Shown here one piece after another: positions 1 to 5,630 of a stretch of DNA of 5,872 bases; the stretch's first letter is position 1; every line of letters starts with the position of its first letter. The notes below the pieces were generated by a model that worked only from the letters and a program-made list of their open reading frames with translations, searched no databases and was not told the origin of the DNA. A program made the translations under genes and the position numbers. The stretch comes from Planctomycetota bacterium (lineage in GTDB: Bacteria; Planctomycetota; UBA1135; GCA-002686595), in assembly GCA_004296785.1 (NCBI GenBank), contig SCVU01000322.1, positions 1 through 5,872 of the forward strand, written 5' to 3'.

Positions 1-376
1 GCGCGAGCCAACCGCCGAACGCGATCCACAGTCCGAAGCTCGCGCTCGCGCGCACGAAGCTCGCGGCGAAACGCGTGTCGGGACCCGCCGCGGCTGCGCC
101 GTTCGCGCGCGGACCGATCCAGCGCTCCAGCGGCACGAGCAGCGCCGCCGCGAGCGCGGCGAGCAGCGCGCACGCGCCGATCCCCAGTCCCTCGAACGTC
201 GCGCGCTGCGCGATCGCGAGCAGGCGCTCGGACCACGGCGACGGATCGCCGGCCTGGAACTCGCGCACGTAGTCGCGCTGGAACGCGTACTCGATCGCGC
301 CGCGCACGCCGCCGGCCGCGAATCCCAGGCACGCGGCGGCGCCGCTCGTGCGTCCCACGCTGCGCAGAAGACTCAT
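1..376 (-). CDS. N-terminal part of an unidentified membrane protein (C-terminus beyond window)
   Basis: The open frame runs from an ATG at 376 to the left edge without a stop and gives 125 residues, beginning MSLLRSVGRTSGAAACLGFA. A strongly hydrophobic segment lies at about residues 62-83, and another begins near 106 and runs to the edge. Residues 12-33 are moderately hydrophobic but contain an Arg, so they may be a weak first membrane helix. Residues 34-60 are polar, with Trp and Glu. The start is well supported: GGAG lies 9 bases upstream, and the ATG overlaps the stop of the acyltransferase gene as ATGA, so translational coupling is likely. I do not recognise the family. Membrane-anchored sulfatase-like hydrolases of Planctomycetota often begin with several hydrophobic helices like these, but no catalytic motif is visible here, so that is only a guess. 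Confidence 0.75.
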   Translation of the reverse strand, partial: MSLLRSVGRTSGAAACLGFAAGGVRGAIEYAFQRDYVREFQAGDPSPWSERLLAIAQRATFEGLGIGACALLAALAAALLVPLERWIGPRANGAAAAGPDTRFAASFVRASASFGLWIAFGGWLA

Positions 377-1026
377 GCGGTGCGGCTCCGGGCGACGGAC
401 TGCGGAAAGCTCGCGGCGAGCGCGTGCGTGACGCGGCACCACGAGCCGAACGGCGTGCGGAAGCGATGGAAGCGGCCGAGGCTCGCGAAGCCCAGTGCCG
501 CGAGGCCCTTGCGCGACACGTCCTTCTTCACGTGCGCGTAGCCGACGAGCTCGCGCTGCCCGCGCGCGGCCATGTCGGCGAGCACGAAGCGCATGCCGGA
601 CTCGTAGAGCTTGCGGCCGCGGTGCTCGGGGCTCGTGAACGCCTTGTAGATGAACACCTGGTCGGGGCGCAGCGCGCGTTTCACGTGCCCGGGCACGTTC
701 AGGTGCCGCGGGTTGACCCACATGCTGAACACGGCGGTCTCGCCGTGGAACGCGAGCACGACGCGGTGCCCGAACTCGAGCCGCGCGACGCCGGCCGCGC
801 GCTCGCGCGCGTCGAGCTCCGTGTGGTGCTCGTCGCACGCCGCGACGTCGGCGGCGCTGCCCCACGCGAAGCGATAGCCGTCGGGCGCGCGGAATTCGCG
901 GTGCGCAGGCTCGACGCGGCGCACGAACACGTCGAACGTGTCGAGCTCGACGGAACGCCGCGCGCGCCCGAGCGCACGTCGCAACGGCAGCCACCACGGC
1001 TGGTTCGCAGCGGGCCCGCTCATCAT
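373..1026 (-). CDS. GNAT-like acyltransferase
   Basis: The predicted protein has 217 residues, somewhat longer than a minimal GNAT domain (about 150), with a polar N-terminal extension of about 45 residues. Residues 88-104 look like the central antiparallel strands (VVLAFHGETAVFSMWV). Residues 127-152 match GNAT motif A, a strand followed by the acetyl-CoA pyrophosphate loop and helix (YKAF-SPEHRGRKLYESGMRF). Residues 161-184 resemble motif B, with VKKDVSRKGLAALGF in place of the usual N-x-S-x-x-x-Y-x-x-x-GF pattern. The loop is degenerate: the consensus (R/Q)xxGx(G/A) reads R136-G-R-K-L-Y141. The substrate cannot be told. Two adjacent ATG codons (1026 and 1023) could start it, and neither has a convincing Shine-Dalgarno sequence. 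The frame stays open far upstream across the propeller gene, but that extension is Arg-rich shadow sequence. The gene lies 35 bases after the propeller gene and overlaps the next gene by four bases. Confidence 0.8.
   Translation of the reverse strand: MMSGPAANQPWWLPLRRALGRARRSVELDTFDVFVRRVEPAHREFRAPDGYRFAWGSAADVAACDEHHTELDARERAAGVARLEFGHRVVLAFHGETAVFSMWVNPRHLNVPGHVKRALRPDQVFIYKAFTSPEHRGRKLYESGMRFVLADMAARGQRELVGYAHVKKDVSRKGLAALGFASLGRFHRFRTPFGSWCRVTHALAASFPQSVARSRTA
386..389 (-). promoter_or_regulatory. Shine-Dalgarno sequence GGAG for the leftmost gene
   Basis: Read on the minus strand, GGAG sits 9 bases before the ATG at 376. It lies inside the 3' end of the acyltransferase gene. This fixes the start of the membrane-protein gene and fits re-initiation by ribosomes finishing the upstream gene. 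Confidence 0.55.
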
Positions 1027-1061
1027 CCCAGCGGATCGATCACGTGCGCATCCTCGCGGTT
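1027..1061 (-). other. 35-base spacer between propeller and acyltransferase genes
   Basis: The spacer shows no hairpin followed by a T-run, so no intrinsic terminator is visible and co-transcription is likely. It contains two touching palindromes, GATCGATC (1034-1041) and CACGTG (1041-1046). Both are short enough to arise by chance in this composition. Confidence 0.4.
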
Positions 1062-4000
1062 CTAGGGGCCCAGATACAACTGCGCGGTGGCGCCGACCGT
1101 CGCGATGCCGCTCGGCGCGCTCGCATCGAGCGCGATCCACGTGAAGTCGATCCACGCATCCAGCGACAGCAGCGACGGACTGTTCGGCAGCACGAGCGCC
1201 GCGTTCGGCAGCGACTTGCCCAGTCCGTCGAGCGCGCCGACGAAGCCCGGCATCAGCGCGGGCTTGCCGACGAAGTTCGCCAGCGCGTCGAGGTTCAGCG
1301 GCAGCAGGCGCGGATCGGACGGAGCGCCGAACCACGCCAGCGGCAGGCCCGGCAGCTTGCCCGACAGCGTCGGCAGGATCACGTAGACGAGCCCGGCGTC
1401 CTGCGGACGCGCGATCGCGACCGGGATCGCGGTCGCAGGTGCCGCGCTGCCGCGCACCGCGAGCTCGATGCCCGACGGCGCGCTGCCGGGGACGAGCGGC
1501 GCCGGCGTTCCGGCGATCCCGTGCTCGTAGATCGCCCAGCGATCGAGCACGTACGCGCTCGCGCCCTGCGGTCCGGCGACGCCGGGCGTGCCGAGCGCGA
1601 GCGCGACGCCGCGCGGCGCGTCGTAGCCGCCGGCGACGAGCGCGCGCGGCCCGCCGTCGCGGCGCAGCTTCCACACGCGGCCGCTGCCCGACTCCGCGGC
1701 GTACACGTCGCCGCCCGCGTCGAACGCGAAGCCGCCGTCGAAGTCGCCTTGCACGAGCGTCGTGTAGAGGTCCTGACCGAGGTGACCCGCGCGCGGCGGA
1801 AGCAGCGACGCATCGACGCGCAAGAGCTCGCCCGCGTTCGCGAACGGCCCGCTCGCGAGCGCGCCCTGCTCGGACACCCACAGCTCGCCCGAGAGCGGAT
1901 CGAGCGCCGCGCGCAGGCCGCGCGCGCTGTGCACGAGGAACTGCGGCAGCCCGGCCTCCAGGCGCAGCAGGCGCGCCGCGCCGCTCGCCGGCCGCTCGAC
2001 CCAAGCGACGCGGCCCTGCGCGTCGAGGCACGCGCCGCGCACGTCGCCGAGCAGGTTGCCGGCGTCCGCGTACAGCGCGCTGACCGCGTGGCTCGGCGTC
2101 GCGAGCTCCCACACGCGCCCGTCGCGCGCGGCGACGACGAGCGCGCCGTTCGGCCGCGGCGCGATCGCCGCGAGCTCGCCGCCGAGCCCTTGCGCCGGTC
2201 CCGCGACCTCGGCGACCACGCGCGTCGCCGGATCGACGCGCAGCACGCGCGACAGTGCGGTGACGACGTACAGCGCGCCGCCGTCGGCCGACGCGCACAG
2301 CGCGCGCGGCTCGCCGTGCGCGGGCGATGCGAAGCCCGCGCAGCGGCCGACCGGCGGCGCGAACGGATCGACGAGGCGCGGCGCGGGCGCGGGCACGCCG
2401 CCGATCTCCCACAGGAAGTTCCACTCGGCGACGTACAGGCTCCAGCCGGTCGCGCTCGGCGTCTGGCCGCTGCTCGCGGCGATCGCGAGGCCGGCCGGAT
2501 GGTTCAGGTAGCCCGAGCCGATGCGCACGAGCTTGCCTGTCGCGCGCGCGTAGCGCACGACGCTCCAGTCGTCCTCGCTGCACGTGTACAGGTCGCCGTA
2601 CGCATCGGCGACGACGTCGCCGTCGGCCCAGCTCGCGGCATTCGAGTAGTTCATGCCCGCGAAGCCGGACAGCGGCGCGAGCGCGACCGGCGCGAGCGAC
2701 AGCGCGTCGACGGTGCCCGCGAACGCGGTATTGTTCCACTGCGTGACGAGCGCGCGCGCGCCGAACGGATCGACCGCGATGCCGCGCGACTCGACGGTCG
2801 CGACGAGCGGGACGAGGTTCGCGGCGCCGGCGGGCAGTTCGTAGATCGCGCCGCTGCCGAAGCCCGCGCGCTCGGCGATCAGCGCGGAGCCCGCGCGCGT
2901 CAGCGCGACGTCCTTCGCGCCGTGCAGCACGTCGGTCGGATCGGCGTACAGCGTCGACAGCGCGTACGGGCTCTCGACGAGCCGCTGCACGACGCCGGAG
3001 AACGACTGCACGACGATGCGGCCCTGCGCGTCGAGCGCGAGCCCCTCGACGCGGTCGACGAGCCCCTGCGCGGCCGACGCGATCGTCGTGTTCGCGAAGC
3101 TCGGCAGGCTGAGCCGCCGGATCTGCGGATTGGCGCCCCACAGATCGCCGCCGACCAGCAGGTGGCCGTCGAGATCCGCCGCGAGCTCGAACACGTTCAT
3201 GCCGCCCGTCGACCAGACCATCTTCCCGCGGTCCGGCACCGTGCCGAGCGGCGTGACGAGCGCGCCGGCGGGCGCCTGCGCGCCGCCGAGCTCGCGGATC
3301 AGCGTCGGGTTCTCGCCCTGTGCGAAGTACAGGCTCCAACCGGTCGCGCTCGCGACGCCGCCGCTCGAGGCGGCGATGCACAGTCCGCGCACGCTCGCGC
3401 CGGCGTTGTGGACGAGCGCCGACGTGCCGGTCGCGCGCGTGTGCAGCCACAGCTTCGCGCCGGCCGCGTAGTAGATGTCGCCGCTCGTCGCGACCGCGAG
3501 ATCGCCGTCGAGCGCCGCGACCGAGCAGCCCGGGTTCGCGAGGTTCTCGAGCAGCGCGGCCGCGTGCGACGGATCGCTCGTCTCGACGCGGCGCAGCGCG
3601 GCGCTGCCCGCCGCATCGCTGTACAACAGGCCCGTTCCCAGCGGATCGGCGGCCAGCGCGAGCGGCTGGTCCGCGATGCGGTAGTACGCCCAGCGCTGGC
3701 CGTCGCTCGAGACCCAGTTCAGCGCGCGCACGCCGCCCGACGGCGTGCGGCTCGCGATCGCGAAGGTCCCGTTCGCGTCGACCGCGAGATCGGTCGCGTC
3801 CTGGATCATGTACAGATCCGCGTACACGACGACGGGCAGCGGCGCCTGCACGCGCAGCACGTAGCCCTCGTTGTCGAGCGCGGCGACGCTCGCGTCGGGC
3901 AGCGAGACGACCGCGCGCAGCGCGTTGCCTGGGACGCCGACGACGCCGCTGCCGAGGTTCTGCACGGCCGCGTTCGTGCCGATGCGCCCGACCGCGCCTG

Positions 4001-4199
4001 CGCTCGTGCCGTACAAGAAGCTCCCCGTCGTGCCGGTCTCGCGCGCGAGGTCGACGACCTGACCCGCGATGCTGGTCAGCGTGCCGAGTCCCTGCGCGGC
4101 GGCGGGACTCGCGCAGGCGAGGAGCAGCGCGAGGCGCTGCAACTTCGGAGACGGGGACGCGGACATCGGAACCAGGGGGTACGGCGTCGAGTCGTGCAT
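1062..4199 (-). CDS. Large exported NHL-like beta-propeller protein with three-fold supra-repeat
   Basis: The predicted protein has 1045 residues and a candidate export signal in residues 1-36. Residues about 44-905 are repeated beta-propeller sequence. Blades carry small-residue and Asp/Gly-rich turns and recurring phrases such as LALDAQGR, SATGWSLYVAE and STLYAD, in the style of NHL/SMP-30-like six- or seven-bladed propellers. The blades group into three units of about 292 residues. Residues about 921-1045 form a separate C-terminal module. I see no catalytic motif, so binding or a structural role outside the cytoplasm is the likely job; enzymatic activity (lyase or lactonase propellers) cannot be excluded. 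The ATG at 4199 has a GGGGA four bases upstream. A second ATG at 4166 (Met12) would give a more conventional signal peptide but has no Shine-Dalgarno sequence. It is the first gene of an apparent operon with the acyltransferase and a membrane protein. A complete open frame of over 1000 codons on the opposite strand is a composition artefact. Confidence 0.88.
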   Translation of the reverse strand: MHDSTPYPLVPMSASPSPKLQRLALLLACASPAAAQGLGTLTSIAGQVVDLARETGTTGSFLYGTSAGAVGRIGTNAAVQNLGSGVVGVPGNALRAVVSLPDASVAALDNEGYVLRVQAPLPVVVYADLYMIQDATDLAVDANGTFAIASRTPSGGVRALNWVSSDGQRWAYYRIADQPLALAADPLGTGLLYSDAAGSAALRRVETSDPSHAAALLENLANPGCSVAALDGDLAVATSGDIYYAAGAKLWLHTRATGTSALVHNAGASVRGLCIAASSGGVASATGWSLYFAQGENPTLIRELGGAQAPAGALVTPLGTVPDRGKMVWSTGGMNVFELAADLDGHLLVGGDLWGANPQIRRLSLPSFANTTIASAAQGLVDRVEGLALDAQGRIVVQSFSGVVQRLVESPYALSTLYADPTDVLHGAKDVALTRAGSALIAERAGFGSGAIYELPAGAANLVPLVATVESRGIAVDPFGARALVTQWNNTAFAGTVDALSLAPVALAPLSGFAGMNYSNAASWADGDVVADAYGDLYTCSEDDWSVVRYARATGKLVRIGSGYLNHPAGLAIAASSGQTPSATGWSLYVAEWNFLWEIGGVPAPAPRLVDPFAPPVGRCAGFASPAHGEPRALCASADGGALYVVTALSRVLRVDPATRVVAEVAGPAQGLGGELAAIAPRPNGALVVAARDGRVWELATPSHAVSALYADAGNLLGDVRGACLDAQGRVAWVERPASGAARLLRLEAGLPQFLVHSARGLRAALDPLSGELWVSEQGALASGPFANAGELLRVDASLLPPRAGHLGQDLYTTLVQGDFDGGFAFDAGGDVYAAESGSGRVWKLRRDGGPRALVAGGYDAPRGVALALGTPGVAGPQGASAYVLDRWAIYEHGIAGTPAPLVPGSAPSGIELAVRGSAAPATAIPVAIARPQDAGLVYVILPTLSGKLPGLPLAWFGAPSDPRLLPLNLDALANFVGKPALMPGFVGALDGLGKSLPNAALVLPNSPSLLSLDAWIDFTWIALDASAPSGIATVGATAQLYLGP
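1065..1439 (-). other. C-terminal module of the propeller protein (about 125 residues)
   Basis: Residues about 921-1045 do not follow the propeller repeat. Ordered landmarks are LVYVILPTLSGKLPGLPL (937-954), LLPLNLDAL (965-973), GALDGLGK (988-995), LVLPNSP (1002-1008) and DFTWIALD (1018-1025), ending in TAQLYLGP. The LPLNxD, G-x-LDxxG and hydrophobic strand pattern resembles, from memory, a module at the C-termini of many otherwise unrelated exported proteins in some high-GC Planctomycetota. A beta-sandwich used for surface sorting or attachment is plausible but unproven. The protein ends in it, with no LPxTG or PEP-CTERM-like tail. Confidence 0.45.
2433..2458 (-). repeat. 26-base near-identical repeat, copy in unit 2
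   Basis: This copy matches the one at 3327-3352 at 25 of 26 bases (plus strand begins GTACAGGCTCCA). The two are 894 bases apart, exactly 298 codons, and encode the SATGWSLY segment of supra-repeat units 1 and 2. Conservation at silent positions suggests a fairly recent duplication, gene conversion or strong codon bias. Confidence 0.8.
3327..3352 (-). repeat. 26-base near-identical repeat, copy in unit 1
   Basis: This is the partner of 2433-2458 and differs at one base. It lies at the same place in supra-repeat unit 1. The matching segment of unit 3 (near residues 876-884, GASAY) has diverged and no longer matches at DNA level. Confidence 0.8.
4092..4199 (-). other. Signal peptide of the propeller protein
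   Basis: From Met12 the sequence reads MSASPSPKLQRLALLLACAS and then PAAAQG. It has a basic n-region (K19, R22), a short hydrophobic core (residues 23-28) and an AxA-type site after A35 or nearby. A Cys at residue 29 follows LLA, giving a weak lipobox (L-L-A-C), so lipid anchoring is an alternative to Sec cleavage. From Met1 the n-region would be an unusually long 18 uncharged or acidic residues before the first Lys. Confidence 0.6.
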
Positions 4200-4313
4200 C
4201 GGATCCCCGCGCGCCGCGAATCCAGTGTTCGCGCGGAAAGCGCGCGCGGGACCGCGCGGGACTCTAGGCTTGCGGAGCGTGCTCCACCGCTATCGTAGCT
4301 GCGGTCTCGCGCC
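4200..4313. promoter_or_regulatory. Divergent intergenic region between the two operons
   Basis: The two gene groups start back to back 114 bases apart, so promoters for both directions should lie here. On the minus strand GGGGA (4204-4208) may serve as ribosome binding site for the propeller gene, with a short four-base spacing. On the plus strand TTGCGG (4270-4275) and TATCGT (4291-4296) form a weak sigma70-like pair with a 15-base gap, shorter than the usual 17. No clear Shine-Dalgarno sequence precedes the GTG at 4314. No convincing minus-strand promoter is visible. Confidence 0.45.
4243..4262. repeat. Perfect 10-base tandem repeat in the divergent spacer
   Basis: CGCGCGGGAC occurs twice head to tail with no gap. 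One helical turn per copy would place two protein-binding sites on the same DNA face, as in some operators. The unit is almost all G and C, so chance in this composition is a serious alternative. Confidence 0.5.
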
Positions 4314-5630
4314 GTGACGCAACGCGCAACAGATTCCACTCCGCCGGCGCTCGCGCGCCGCATCGGCCTGTTCGGCGCGGTCGCGCTCGTCGTCGTCAAC
4401 ATGGTCGGCTCGTCGGTGTACACGCTGCCGGCGAGCCTCGCCAAGAGCGTGGGTCCGCTCGCGCTCGTCGCGTGGCTCGCGACCGCGCTCGGCTACGTGC
4501 TCGTCGCCAGCGTCTATGCGCGCCTCGGCGCGCGCTTCCCGCGCAGCGGCGGTCCGTACGAGTACGCGCGGCGCGGCTTCGGCGACGCGGCCGGCTTCAC
4601 GACCGCGTGGGCGTACTGGTGGAGCGCGACGATCGGCAACGCCGCGATCGCATCGAGCGCGGCCGTCTACGCGCCCGAGCTGTTCCCGAGCCTGCGCGAG
4701 AGCCCGGTCGCGACGTTCGCGATCGCGCTCGCGTGCGTGTGGGCGCTGTGCGGTCTCAACCTGCTCGGCGTGCGCGCGGGCATCGGCGTGCAGTCGGCGA
4801 TCTTCGTCGCCGCGCTCGTGCCGCTCGCGGCGGTCGGCGCGCTCGGCCTCGCGCACTTCGAGCCCGCGAACCTCGAGCCGTTCGCGCCGAGCGGCTGGAG
4901 CGCGCTGCCCGCGGGCATGGCGCTCGTCGTGTGGGCGTACGCGGGCATCGAGTCGGCCGCGGTGACCGCCGAGGAAGTCGTCGCGCCGGGCGCGACGATC
5001 CCGCGCAGCACGTGGATCGGCTTCGCGCTCGGCACGCTCGTGTACCTCGGGCTCGCGCTCGCGCTGATCGGCGCGCTCGACAACGCCGCGCTGGCGAGCT
5101 CGGGCAGCCCGCTCGCGCTGCTCGCCGAGCGCTGCGGCGCGCCGTGGCTCGCGCGAGGAATCGCGGTCACCGCGATCGCGGCGTGCCTCGGCACGCTGAA
5201 CGGCTGGATCCTGTTGAGCGGCCGCATCCCGGTCGCCGCCGCGCAGGATGGATTGTTCCCGGCGGCGCTGGCGCGCGTGACCACGCGCACGCGCGCGCCG
5301 GCGGTCGCGCTCGTCGCCGGCGCGCTCGTGACGAGCGCCGCGCTCGCGCCGCTGCTCGTCGCGAAGTTCCAACAGGCGTTCCAGCTGATCGTGCAGCTGT
5401 CGCTGTTCCTGACGCTCGTGCCGCACTTGTTCGCCGCGGCCGCCGGTCTGCGCTTCGCCGCGGATGCGCGCGAGCGCGCGATCGCCGGCGGCGCGTTCGC
5501 GGTCGTGCTGCTGTTCACGATCGGCTGCGGCAAGTTCGCGGCGCTCGCGGGCGCCGCGGTGATCCTCGCCGGGCTCGCGCTGCACGTCGCCGCGCCGCGC
5601 GGCCGCAGCGGGGGAGTGCGACCCGCATGA
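4314..5630 (+). CDS. APC-superfamily amino acid/polyamine transporter, AdiC-like
   Basis: The predicted inner-membrane protein has 438 residues, close to AdiC of E. coli (445), with about 12 hydrophobic segments. Recalled AdiC features align in order at a steady offset. They are the broken-helix TM1 motif (N29, G32-S33-S34; AdiC has GSG), SGGPYEYARRGFG (78-90), Tyr101 and Asn109 of TM3, Trp207 and the gating-type Glu213 in VVWAYAGIESA (TM6), Trp298 in NGWILLSG (TM8), and the AAQDGLFP loop (309-316). Retention of the equivalents of AdiC Trp202, Glu208 and Trp293 supports transport of arginine-, agmatine- or polyamine-like substrates, either by exchange or by proton coupling. No partner decarboxylase lies in view, so acid resistance is not implied. 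GTG at 4314 is the only ordinary start after an in-frame TAG at 4296; the next candidate, Met30, would remove half of TM1. The stop overlaps the next start codon. Confidence 0.9.
   Translation: MTQRATDSTPPALARRIGLFGAVALVVVNMVGSSVYTLPASLAKSVGPLALVAWLATALGYVLVASVYARLGARFPRSGGPYEYARRGFGDAAGFTTAWAYWWSATIGNAAIASSAAVYAPELFPSLRESPVATFAIALACVWALCGLNLLGVRAGIGVQSAIFVAALVPLAAVGALGLAHFEPANLEPFAPSGWSALPAGMALVVWAYAGIESAAVTAEEVVAPGATIPRSTWIGFALGTLVYLGLALALIGALDNAALASSGSPLALLAERCGAPWLARGIAVTAIAACLGTLNGWILLSGRIPVAAAQDGLFPAALARVTTRTRAPAVALVAGALVTSAALAPLLVAKFQQAFQLIVQLSLFLTLVPHLFAAAAGLRFAADARERAIAGGAFAVVLLFTIGCGKFAALAGAAVILAGLALHVAAPRGRSGGVRPA
5610..5616 (+). promoter_or_regulatory. Shine-Dalgarno sequence GGGGGAG for the rightmost gene
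   Basis: This purine run lies 10 bases before the ATG at 5627 and inside the last codons of the transporter gene. It is the best ribosome binding site in the window and fixes the start of the downstream gene. Confidence 0.65.

Larger units (their letters stand above)
1485..4070 (-). repeat. Three tandem units of about 292 residues within the propeller protein
   Basis: Landmarks recur at fixed spacing. The tripeptide YAD occurs at residues 126, 418 and 710 (292 and 292). AQGL occurs at 377 and 669 (292). The aromatic Tyr of GWSLY/GWSLY/GASAY occurs at 291, 589 and 883 (298 and 294). RATG or similar occurs at 255, 552 and about 847. Approximate units are residues 44-333, 334-625 and 626-905. 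A period of 292 would hold seven blades of about 42 residues or six of about 49, so each unit could be one closed propeller. Blade number is inferred, not seen. Confidence 0.75.

Noticed and set aside
1040..1051. Minimal three-codon frame (ATG CGC ACG TGA, minus strand) just before the acyltransferase gene
   Set aside because: There is no properly spaced ribosome binding site and nothing to distinguish it from chance.
1027..3450. Upstream extension of the acyltransferase frame across the propeller gene (total 1025 codons)
   Set aside because: The extension is Arg/Ala-rich shadow sequence in a different frame of the propeller gene. Protein-like character begins only at the MMSGP start near 1026.
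4230..4244. Small hairpin CGCGC-GGAAA-GCGCG in the divergent spacer
   Set aside because: The stem is only five base pairs in a CG-alternating stretch, there is no T-run for a terminator, and such stems are common in this composition.
1044..4298. A plus-strand open frame of 1084 codons lying antisense to the whole propeller gene
   Set aside because: The product is dominated by Arg, Ala and Glu with no signal peptide or recognisable motif. It is what results when GC-rich codons are read on the other strand. The minus-strand frame has the signal peptide, repeats and propeller phrases.
210..5485. Nine copies of the palindrome GCGATCGC (starts at 210, 1411, 2161, 2479, 3754, 4644, 4719, 5172, 5478), the core of the cyanobacterial HIP1 element
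   Set aside because: All nine fall in the same codon phase and encode Ala-Ile-Ala with the preferred codons GCG and ATC. A selected DNA motif should also appear in other frames and in spacers, and none does here, so codon bias explains it.
4290..5585. A minus-strand open frame of 431 codons opposite the transporter
   Set aside because: The product is almost entirely Arg, Glu, Ala and Asp, a composition artefact. The plus strand encodes a full-length transporter with conserved family motifs.
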